Origin: Jimgerdemannia flammicorona
Taxonomy: Eukaryota; Mucoromycota; Endogonomycetes; Endogonales; Endogonaceae
Length of the DNA: 24,198 nucleotides
Reading direction: 5' to 3'
Assembly (NCBI GenBank): GCA_003990745.1
Contig: RBNI01001128.1
Coordinates: forward strand, 1 to 24,198
In this document: positions 1 through 7,211 of the stretch, piece by piece
Layout of the letters: every line of letters begins with the position of its first letter
Position numbering within the stretch: position 1 is the stretch's first letter
Notes under the pieces: model-generated
Databases searched by the model: none
Told to the model about the DNA's origin: nothing
What the model saw: the letters and a program-made list of their open reading frames with translations, nothing else
Position numbers and translations under genes: made by a program

Positions 1-329
1 CCCCCAGCAGTCCCTCCACTTCCCCCACCTCCCACCAGTGAAGGCCCAGCTCCCCCAGCATCCTCAGCCTTCTGCTTCCCCTTCCCTCCAGCCTGATCTC
101 TGCGGGCTCCCATTGGCCAACCCCCAGTCCTCAGTGTATCTGCAAAGCTCTGCCCCTACTACCCTCCAGCCCCCCCACCAGTGCCGCCATCACTACCCGA
201 GCTGCCCAGTCCACTTGAGCCACTGAAAGACCCCATCCCCAGCCCATGTCTCCTCCCAACATACTGCCAGTCAAAAGCCCCAGGTCCACCCGATCTGGTA
301 TGCACCTCAGCTTGCTTGCTGCTTGACAT
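1..329 (-). pseudogene. LINE ORF1 N-terminus (copy A), partial
   Basis: Start codon at 327-329 on the minus strand. The predicted N-terminus (MSSSKQAEVHTRSGGPGAFDW) matches copy C ORF1 (MVTDRQPEVRTRQGGPSTFDW) nearly residue for residue, then runs into the same Gly/Ser-rich low-complexity stretch. Two adjacent TAG codons at about 156-161 close the frame, but DNA similarity to ORF1 of copy C (the RASFAET region) continues to the window edge. Copies B and C have sense codons in the corresponding part, so I read this as a mutated ORF1, not a short gene. In intact members ORF1 encodes the RNA-binding partner of the ORF2 enzyme. Plus-strand open frames here are antisense shadows. Confidence 0.75.
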
Positions 330-415
330 CTTCTTAGTATCTTTCTCCAATAAACAACTTGAAAGTGTATTGTAAAAGTATGTGTAACGTGAATTGTAGC
401 ATGTCCCAGAGATCT
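1..415 (-). mobile_element. LINE copy A, 5' end, truncated by window edge
   Basis: This is the 5' end of a non-LTR retrotransposon reading leftwards off the window. Its reverse complement aligns with the 5' ends of copies B (from about 7134) and C (from 10381). All three share a 5' UTR with a GTTAYACA-type motif about 55-60 bp before the ORF1 start (382-390 here), then a purine-rich stretch, then ORF1. The exact outer boundary is uncertain (about 390-415), because the motif-bearing part aligns well but the first 20-30 bases only loosely. The neighbouring sequence on the right is the Penelope-like relic, so copy A appears inserted in or beside it. Its 3' end, tail and target site duplication lie outside the window. 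Confidence 0.75.
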
Positions 416-1870
416 CCACCTGAGTGCCATCCAAATGGTGACCATCGCATTGTATGGAAAATATGCAAATGATGCTCTATATGAGTGCCACTCTGAATCA
501 AGCCGTCTGACCCTTGATAAATGTGTCCGGCATGCTTATACCAAAGAAGTTCCGCCACCTTCTCAAAGGCATCCATACTCATGATAACTTTACAGTCTGT
601 CTTACTGACAAAAATCTGGGGTTTGCCATAATTCTGCATGCTCTGTATCTAGATGGTCTTTGGTCCCTCCTTCATGATTCTGTATACATGAATGATTTCT
701 CTACAATTGATAATGTTAAGGAATCAGTGAGGCTAGACCTGCTTAGTCTACTCGAGTTCTGCATCAGTGACCAAAGTTGTATGCTGATTTGGAAATACCT
801 TATGAAGCCTAATGATTGTAAGCTACCTGTGTTTCATGCTTTCCCAAGGTACACAAAGGGGCACACATGGTATGGCACCCTATCGTTAGTGCTTTTAACT
901 CTCCCATAACTGAGATTTCATATTTCCTATCTCACTTTCTCTGTCTGTGGTCAGCCCATCTGCATCATAATGTGGGTTACTCGTGATATTCACCTTTATG
1001 TGATATGCTCAAACTGCTACAATTGGTTTGTTCGGATTACCTAGACATGTCAGATTGTAACTATGTTGCTACTGGGGATTTTGCCACCTTCTATACCAGG
1101 ATCACATTAGATGAGTACATTGACTACCTCACCTTTTTGTTGATGGTGGCCTTCCCCCCTGGCTCTTTGCTGCTTGAAGCCATTCTCGGCCTTGTTCACA
1201 TAGTCATGACTCGTATGACATTCATATCTGCCATCAGTTCCTTTCGCTCTGTAACTGGTATTGCTATGGGCACTAATTGTGCTCCGGATCTTGCCAATCT
1301 TATTGGCTTTACTCATAAGTTGTGTGTCTTGCAAGCACCTGACCATCTGCTCAGCCGAGCCATTGCTGCCAGGCTAAAGTTCCATTAGTATATTGATGAT
1401 CTTATTGTCTTTACACCTGTGATCATAGACTTGGCCTCAATCTTCGGTGCCATATATCCTCTGTACCATCATATTGAATGGGAAGTCTTGTCTGCTGGAC
1501 CATGCCATTACTTAGACCTGGAAATCCGAGTCATACTATTCCACACTAGCTGTTTTGCCAAGTTCCCACATAGTACTCAGTTTGTCGACTGATTGAGTAA
1601 TCATCCTAGGAAGATGCTCCATCTATGCATTGTAAATGAGGCCTGCTACCTGTTGCTACTCTGCTCCTCTCGCTGTAATTGGCTTGATGAGTATCAGTCT
1701 CTGGCTGAGTTCCTGGTTCACAGAAAAGGATACTCTGTTGATGTTGTAACCACTCAATTGAGTTTGGTTGATTGGCTTGAGGTCCGAACTTCACTTCTCA
1801 CCCCTCTCCTTATTTCCCACCCCCCCATTCCCCACTCTGCTTTTCTACCCCCTCTACTTGTCATCTAATA
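416..1870 (+). mobile_element. Penelope-like retroelement relic
   Basis: Decayed retroelement whose reverse transcriptase landmarks follow the Penelope-like order: a DKNLG motif, PKVHK followed by PIVS, a D-F-x3-Y-T segment, a GIAMGT-x2-AP motif, YIDD, and a downstream S-x-HP segment. The 5' part is missing because copy A lies immediately to the left in the opposite orientation. No GIY-YIG endonuclease is recognisable downstream, and I could not delimit the 3' end; it may run to about 2050. Base composition is balanced compared with the AT-rich Gypsy relic to its right, so it has suffered less C-to-T decay. I am fairly sure of the reverse transcriptase class, less so of the boundaries. Confidence 0.65.
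514..1868 (+). pseudogene. Penelope-like reverse transcriptase, frameshifted
   Basis: The enzyme copies element RNA into DNA at its target. It reads in one frame from about 514 to 855 (LTDKNLGFAII near 600-633), then shifts into a second frame that holds from about 840 to 1868. The second frame has only three internal stops, near 993, at 1386-1388 and at about 1590. It gives FPKVHK and HPIVS (840-890), GDFATFYT (1075-1100), GIAMGTNCAP (about 1257-1290), then the catalytic YIDD at 1389-1400 directly after a TAG, then YLDLEI (1511-1530) and a LSNHP plus KGYS segment (1590-1735) like the thumb of Penelope reverse transcriptases. Both catalytic Asp of YIDD are kept. The start given is an open-frame boundary, not a chosen initiation codon; the N-terminus is lost. 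Confidence 0.7.
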
Positions 1871-2240
1871 TAACATGGCCCAATGGCTACATCAACAGCC
1901 CGACAAGACTCTACATACCACTTTGCTATGTTTTGGTTTCCCTGCAACTGTCCAACAACCAATCATCACCCAGAAGAATGGTTTTACCATTCTTAATACC
2001 ATCTCAAACACCAGCTTTGCTCTAAGTCCTCCTTGAAGGCTGCACCGCTTGTACATGCCATATGATGTTTAAAAATACGAAAAATTGCTAGACAACCTCT
2101 GGTGCAAGACTTTAGGCCTGATGCCTGCATACCTATGCTCCATGATGCCTATTTACCTCTGCTCACTTCGCTTGCTCCAGTGCTGAGGCTCTACTCCGCT
2201 CTAGTCATGAGGCTCTAGGCCTGATGCCTACATCTTCAGG
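1869..2240. other. Stretch without a convincing gene; Penelope-like 3' flank
   Basis: The reverse transcriptase frame can be followed weakly to about 2070 across two stops (a WRLHRLYMPYD-like end if the TGA near 2032 is read as Trp), so part of this may be the element's C-terminus. From about 2075 to 2240 I see only short imperfect direct repeats built on GATGCCT and GAGGCTCTA. Nothing here resembles a tRNA, promoter or known domain. Confidence 0.5.
2113..2229 (+). repeat. Short imperfect direct repeats
   Basis: The 14-mer TAGGCCTGATGCCT occurs at 2113-2126 and again at 2216-2229. The sub-motif ATGATGCCT occurs between them near 2142, and GAGGCTCTA is repeated near 2185 and 2210. The second 14-mer ends 11 bp before the candidate Gypsy LTR. 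Function unknown; it could be the 3' end of the Penelope-like element. Confidence 0.55.
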
Positions 2241-2717
2241 TGTCGATAATTTTTAGGTTTTTAAACCTATAAGTGACAATCACATGACAACATATGACAC
2301 ATTATTGGTCTAGTTCCATTTTTAGTATTGTTTATTGTATGTATAATATTAGATCATGTGACTGGTACCTTTTTCCGATTGTTTCTATATTGAGTTTTTA
2401 ATGGTCCATCATGTGTGTAGATTGATGAAGCCCAATTCGGACTTTTGTTTGGGTCAGGGCAAGGCTCAGGTACTTATACACCATTCTACTTCTGGAATTC
2501 TGGGGTTAGATCCATGTCTTTGTTTACCAAACTTTGTTCTCATTTTTGAATAAAGACCACTATAAATTGTGGTGCCATGGGCAGATTGCAGATCTATTAC
2601 ACCTTACTTCGGAAAACACTTTATTCCACTTCCTTTATTCCATCATGAAAATTCACATAAGTCTTTTGCTTCTTACTGTTTGACCTCTTACTGCTGACTT
2701 TCATATCCGCTGTAACA
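2241..2717 (-). repeat. Candidate 3' LTR of the Gypsy relic (477 bp)
   Basis: On the minus strand this segment begins TGTTACAGCGG and ends TTATCGACA, giving the TG...CA termini expected of an LTR. It lies just downstream of the integrase end. Two AATAAA hexamers on the minus strand (near 2618-2640) fit a polyadenylation region. The base composition is clearly less AT-rich than the internal region. The flanking 5 bp TCAGG (2236-2240) would be one half of the target duplication. The partner LTR is outside the window, so this is inferred from termini and position; the polypurine tract is degraded. Confidence 0.55.
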
Positions 2718-2829
2718 GTATCACATTTTACTTTAAACTATTTCTCTATTATCTACTTGTTTTATAAATAAAAAAAAAATATGTAATTATTCTGTCTTTT
2801 TAAGAAGATCTCTAAGATTCTCATAGTCA

Positions 2830-3330
2830 GGATTTCTGGTTTTCTTAGTAAACATTATTTTAAATAGTTTTTATTTGGTAAAGATAATAGAGGTGTTTTA
2901 AATTTTCCATAAGATCTCAGATAAGCAGAGGTCTTAATTAATTGAATTGACTCAGATAAGTTCTTTCTTAATAGTCTGATTTATTCATTCTATCATTCTA
3001 TTGGTTTGAGAATAGTATGATATAGTTTTTTTGAGATAAATTTTGTGAATTTATATATAACTTATAATAATATTATTGATGAATTCTATAGCATAGTTAG
3101 AGATAAGTTCTTCTAGAGATCCATATCTAAGTATAAGTCTATAGAGAAGACCAATAATGGTCAAAGCATCAGCAATTTTCATTGAGAAAGCTTTGAGTCA
3201 TTTGGTTAGATACTCTACAAATACTAGAATATATTTATTTCTTCTTAGTATAACTAGTAGAGGTCCAATAATATCTACTCTCTATCTTTAAAAGATATCT
3301 TCTAGTAGTGTAATTGGTTATAGTAATACT
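2830..3330 (-). pseudogene. Gypsy integrase (decayed)
   Basis: Integrase joins element cDNA to the host chromosome. Read on the minus strand across small frameshifts, the catalytic core is clear: a DIIGPL segment (first catalytic Asp, about 3256-3290), KYILVFVEYLTKW (about 3195-3250), then LISNYAIEFINN, where Ty3/Gypsy proteins have S-D-x-G, so the second catalytic Asp codon appears as Asn (about 3070-3120). Finally SYYSQTNRMIEWINQTIK (about 2965-3025) keeps the Glu. Loss of the Asp by a G-to-A change fits the mutation pattern elsewhere. No chromodomain is recognisable between the core and the LTR. Confidence 0.7.
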
Positions 3331-3589
3331 TAGCAGTTTTTTCTCTCTTGATACATCTAGCAGATATTATATTTCTTAAGTATGTTCTGAACTTATGTTC
3401 TGAGATTGAGCTAATGTTGATATATTATTTATAGCTTTTTCTCTATACTTATCTATCCTTAGTGAGCTTTCTAATATTCTTTTTAAATGAGATCTTTTTA
3501 TACTTTAATAGTTAGAAGAGCTTTCTTTAAAGTATAGCTTCTCAGTATACCCTTCTTCTAGTTTATTAGAGTTGGTAGAAAAGTATATT

Positions 3590-3960
3590 AACATTATTGT
3601 GAGCTTTTTCTACTTTATAGATAATAGTGATTTTGTAATTATATAGGATAAGTATTCAGTAGATGAGAATTCCAGTATATTTCTTATAGTTGAATAGCTA
3701 TTTGAGAGTAGTATAATCAGTTATTAAAGTAAACCTTTTTTTGATGAAATAGTATTTGAATAGAGTAACTACCTATATAACTGCAAGGCATTTTAATTTG
3801 GTACTGCTATAATTGATCTACTACTAATTGGTAGCTCAGCTTGTATAAGCTATTATATAGTATTATTGGTCAGATACTTCTTGGACTAGGACTACTCTAA
3901 GGCTATCCTTAGAAGCATCTGTATATAAGATGAATGGCTTCTATAGGTAGGGCTGCACAA
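3590..3960 (-). pseudogene. Gypsy RNase H (decayed)
   Basis: RNase H removes the RNA strand after first-strand synthesis. The best-preserved part on the minus strand is KPFILYTDASKDSLRVVLVQ (about 3885-3950), which matches the Ty3/Gypsy pattern of a first catalytic Asp in F-x-L-x-TDAS followed by a G-x-VL-x-Q motif; the Gly is changed. Downstream is a weaker segment with FSSTEYLSYI-like residues (about 3640-3670) and several stops. Direct linkage to the reverse transcriptase supports the call more than the sequence alone. Confidence 0.6.
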
Positions 3961-4179
3961 GGATTAGTACTGTAGTTATATAGTGCTTAAGTTCTTTGAA
4001 GGCTAGTTCTTATAGTTCCTTCTATTTATATAGTATATCTTTCTTAAAAAGAATTCAGATTAGAGTAGCAATTTGGGTGAAGACTTTGATAAATCTTTTA
4101 TAGTAAGATACTAATATCAAGAATGATAGTATTTTCTTTAGAGTCTTGGATACTGACCAGTTGTTGATCTTCTCAGTTT

Positions 4180-4760
4180 TCTTTAAATCTGTATAGGTTC
4201 CTCTTTCAAGACTATAAATTTAAGAAATTCAAGTTTCTGTTTCCCAAAGTAGTATTTCTTAGTATTGAGTCTCAGGTAATTATTATACGTAAGCTTGAAG
4301 AATTCTTTTAGGTAATGTAGGTATTCTTCAAAATTTGCTAAATAGATATTAGAATCATCTATATATATGATCAGACAGTGGTAAATCAGTAGGCTATAGA
4401 CTGAGTTCATCATTCTTTAAAGGGTAGAAAGTATATTATAAAGTCCAAAGAATATTCAGAGATACTTGAATAGTTTTCTTAAAGCAAGAAAAGCTATCTT
4501 CTGAATGTCTTTGGGATCCATAGGAATCTCATAGAATTCTGTAAAAAGGTCTATACTGCTGAAGTATCTGGTATCTTATAACTGATCCAAGAGGTCATCA
4601 ATTCTGAGCAAGGAGTAAGTATCTTTTTTAATGACTAAATGAGCTTCTTATAGTCTATATAGAGTCTCTATTCTCCTTTCTTTAGTATAATAAGTATAGG
4701 ACTGACCCAGGTGCTAGTAGAGGATTGAATAACTTTATTGTCTAAGAGTTCTTGAATATA
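4180..4760 (-). pseudogene. Gypsy reverse transcriptase (decayed)
   Basis: On the minus strand a 76-residue open piece (4183-4413) carries the palm: RMMNSVYSLL, then the catalytic LIIYIDDSNIYL (YIDD at about 4348-4372), then EEYLHYLKEFF, LRLNTKKYYFGK and LEFLKFIV, all standard Ty3/Gypsy landmarks in order. Upstream, across stops, are STWVSPILI followed by K-K-G and a LYIDYKKL segment (about 4650-4740), a RYFSSIDL segment with its Asp (about 4540-4570), and a DPKDIQKIAF segment (about 4490-4520). The protein is unusually rich in Ile, Tyr and Lys because of the AT-rich decay. Confidence 0.85.
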
Positions 4761-5370
4761 TTATTTTTTGAATATCTTTAGATAATAGAGTATTCTATAA
4801 GACTTCTGTCAGATAGGTATTGCATTTTTTATATTTATACTATAGTGATATAACAGATTATATAGCAGGTTGCTATAATTAATAGTAAAGATATCTTAAT
4901 ATTTTTAGAGAAGTTCTACTAGTTGTTACTATTACTGAGATATCAATTCTTCTCAAATATTAGTAGAAGACTTTACTTTCTTCTGGATTACAGAGAGGTC
5001 TTTCTTTTCTTCTGAGACCTTTTGTCATTTCCCAATAGGTTTAACTTATAAACTTCTCTATGAGTTCAGTTGAGATAGAGCACTAGATAGTTTCTTTTAG
5101 TAAGATGATACTTTCTCAACTCTGATTAATTGTCTGAGAGTATATTAGATTCATCTTACTAGAAAATATGTGTCTCTCAATATCTAGGTTCTTGATGTCT
5201 TTATTGGATTCAAAAAAGAGATTTCTTGAATTGAGTGATATAAAGATTTCAAAGATAGTTTGTTCTTCTAGTTCTAAGATGAGATTTTTATATAGTTTGA
5301 CTGGTTGGTAATATACTTTCTGAGAGGTATCCTTCTTGAAGTAGTTAACCTAAAGGAGATATACTTTCTT
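4761..5370 (-). other. Gypsy internal region, no domain recognised
   Basis: In the Ty3/Gypsy order this stretch between the dUTPase-like domain and the reverse transcriptase should include the aspartic protease or a linker. I see semi-continuous coding on the minus strand (for example a LILELEEQTIFEIFISLNS segment near 5215-5290), but no D-S/T-G active-site motif in any frame. Either the protease lies elsewhere or it has decayed past recognition. Confidence 0.4.
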
Positions 5371-5475
5371 CTTATCTGAGTTTCCAAATCCTTCAGTTTG
5401 TCTTATTCCTTCAGTTAGCTTGGAAACTTCTTATAGCTGAGAGGTCTTGACTTCTATAAAGACTGCTTGTATAAT

Positions 5476-5490
5476 CTTTTGTGCTCTGAA
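5476..5490 (+). repeat. Left target site duplication of element D
   Basis: CTTTTGTGCTCTGAA, matching 6656-6670 at 13 of 15 positions. Both differences are G here against A there, and both G's follow T, so each is a CpA-to-TpA change on the opposite strand. Confidence 0.8.
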
Positions 5491-6655
5491 CCATACCAGT
5501 CAAAAGGTCTAAATGAAAATTGGATCCCTACAGTGCAGGGAAAGGGGGGCCATCAGTGTCTCAAGGTTGGGTGTGCTAGAAGTAGTGAGAGAAGAGGAGT
5601 TGAGTTGCCCCAACCTCAAGGCTATAGTTTTTAAGAATTCAAGGTTTCTATTATTTTGTAGGCCAGATGATGTAATGCAGGCTCTGGAAGCTACTGGCAA
5701 TACCTCAAGGAGATGTGGGGTCTTTCATCCAGTGATGTGGCTAGCTTCATAGTGAGCATCTGACTTACTAGTGTGTTCTGGCAGACTGGGAGATATGGGT
5801 CAGGCCCTTAGGCTTTCTTTCACTCAGAGGGGGACTTTTACTACATTCTCAAGATATAGAGGTGTACTGGGAGATTTCAGAAGGTGCTTGGAGGATTTTG
5901 GATGATGCAGCTGATAATTGGCTAAGAGAGATGAGATGATTTTAATATATAGTACAATGGCAACTAGTGATTGGTAGATATCAGATAGTGTGATTCAAGA
6001 TAGCAGTGACAATCAGGCCAGGTGATTGGCCAGTGATAGTGTGATGATCAGCAGGGAGATCAGCAGGGTGACTACTTTACCACTTTAGAGAGGGAGGAGC
6101 CAGTAGACCAGGTATGTACTGCAGGGATACTAGAGGTACTGGGGTTGTGTCCAGTGGCCCTTTGGAGTAAGACCAGATATGATGGTAGTACCACTTGAGA
6201 TGCTGATGTCACAAGCCAGATAGTGACTTCTGACTCAGAGTTGGACAGAGAGAGTAGTGGTCAGATAGCAGACCCATTTGTTAAGTATATAGGTTAGCAC
6301 TGAGCAGTCAAGATAGAGTAGAGTAACTTATGGTTGAGAATTATCAGGCCTGTATATCATTTTATTTCTCATCACTTTATATATATTATTTGTATGAGGG
6401 GGCTGGTTGTGGCCTTGATGGGGCATTGTTATGGGTGAGGAGGGGGGGGTAGGAGCAGCTCAGGACAGAGAGAACCAGGCCCTGACTACCTTGGCCTTAC
6501 CAAGGTTAGGTGTCAGGTAGTCTGAGGCTACTCTTTTTAGGGCCTGACCCCACTTACTTTCTTGTCAGGTAATTCAGGGGATGTTTTCCCACTGTTTGCT
6601 ATAACTGTATTCAGAATAAATAAGTATAGAAAAAAAAAAAAAAAAAAAAAAAAAA
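5491..6655 (+). mobile_element. Retroposed sequence D, source unknown
   Basis: A 1139-bp body ends in an AATAAA signal (6615-6620) and a 26-base poly(A) run (6630-6655), and is bounded by a 15-bp target site duplication with two mismatches. This is the product expected of LINE-type target-primed reverse transcription. The body does not align with LINE copies B, C or E. One frame is open at 5513-5752 (79 aa, MKIGSLQCRERGAISV at its start) and can be followed with stops to about 6330; another frame reads plausibly near 5850-5935 (ISEGAWRILDDAADNW). I recognise no domain. It could be a processed pseudogene, a 5'-truncated LINE of another family, or a retroposed transcript of another element. Confidence 0.7.
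6615..6655 (+). terminator. Poly(A) signal and 26-base poly(A) tail of element D
   Basis: AATAAA at 6615-6620, followed nine bases later by 26 consecutive A's at 6630-6655: a retroposed mRNA 3' end. The long uninterrupted run suggests the insertion is younger than the host Gypsy relic, whose sequence is far more eroded. Confidence 0.8.
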
Positions 6656-6670
6656 CTTTTATGCTCTAAA
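6656..6670 (+). repeat. Right target site duplication of element D
   Basis: CTTTTATGCTCTAAA directly follows the poly(A) tail and pairs with 5476-5490. Gypsy dUTPase coding resumes immediately beyond it. Confidence 0.8.
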
Positions 6671-6910
6671 GATTTAGTATTATTCTATATTATTATTATG
6701 CAAGATGACCTTAATTTTGCCTATATATCTTGGGTCTATAGTTTCTCCTTCTATAGTTACTTCTTGTCTAGCAAGTTCAGAACTTAAGATCAGTTAGATA
6801 TAAGTTTCTTTAGGTGCTATATAGCTAGTTCTGTTTTAAACACCACTGTTCTTCTAGACTTAATAGATTTATTCTTCAGACTGTAAAGATCATACTCTAT
6901 ATCTTCTTGG

Positions 6911-7133
6911 TAGACTTTGATTGGGAGTTTGGTCTTGAGATGTAGCAGAATATACTGAGCAATATCTTTGCTAAGTTCAGGTTATACTTAGGCTGAGGCT
7001 CTATTGGGTATAAGTCTCCAGACTCTGAGATTAAGATATAACCATCTAACTCTAGTAGAGGGGTTCTGGAGATAATTGATTTATCTTCTTTCTATAGAGT
7101 CTAAGGCTTTTATGAATGGTTTACAGATCAATT
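6911..7133 (-). other. Gypsy internal region upstream of the dUTPase, unassigned
   Basis: AT-rich minus-strand sequence of the same character as the Gypsy relic, with several stops. Gag or a gag-pol junction would be expected here; no zinc knuckle or protease motif is visible. The right end is set by the 5' end of LINE copy B. Confidence 0.45.
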
Positions 7134-7211
7134 CCTCTCTGATAATATTCAGGTTATACAACCTTTTGGCAATACTTTCAATATAGTTTCTGAAGAAAAG
7201 CTATTAGTATT

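Larger units (their letters stand above)
5371..6910 (-). pseudogene. dUTPase-like domain of the Gypsy element, split by element D
   Basis: dUTPases convert dUTP to dUMP and limit uracil in newly made DNA; some retroviruses and some LTR retrotransposons carry one. On the minus strand the trimeric-dUTPase motifs appear in order: motif 1 EYDLYS (about 6880-6905), motif 2 as SSELARQE in place of RSGLA (about 6757-6780), motif 3 TIDPRYIGKIKVILHNN (about 6695-6745), then FRAQKIIQAVF for the GDRIAQ motif (about 5458-5490), and EGIRQTEGFGNSDKK for the RG-x-GGFGS motif (about 5368-5410). The domain is contiguous only if element D (5491-6655) is removed, which independently supports both calls. Frameshifts and the missing motif 2 Arg and motif 4 Gly-Asp indicate it is inactive. 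Confidence 0.65.
2241..7133 (-). mobile_element. Ty3/Gypsy LTR retrotransposon relic, 3' part
   Basis: A strongly AT-rich relic read on the minus strand. From its 5' side in the window (7133) to its 3' LTR it holds an unassigned segment, a dUTPase-like domain, an unassigned segment, reverse transcriptase, RNase H, integrase and a candidate LTR. Reverse transcriptase before RNase H before integrase is the Ty3/Gypsy order. Stops and TpA-rich sequence occur throughout, so no ORF survives beyond the 76-residue palm fragment at 4183-4413. It is interrupted by element D (5491-6655). LINE copy B was inserted at about 7134, so gag and the 5' LTR must lie to the right of the window, beyond the remainder of B. 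Confidence 0.8.

Noticed and set aside
2768..2779. Short A-run that might be a retroposon tail
   Set aside because: Only about ten A's in very AT-rich sequence, no duplication around it and no element boundary; it lies between integrase and the candidate LTR.
5513..5752. The 79-residue ORF at the start of element D as a real gene
   Set aside because: No recognisable domain, the frame decays soon after, and the sequence sits in a retroposed unit without visible promoter; I kept only the retroposed unit as a feature.
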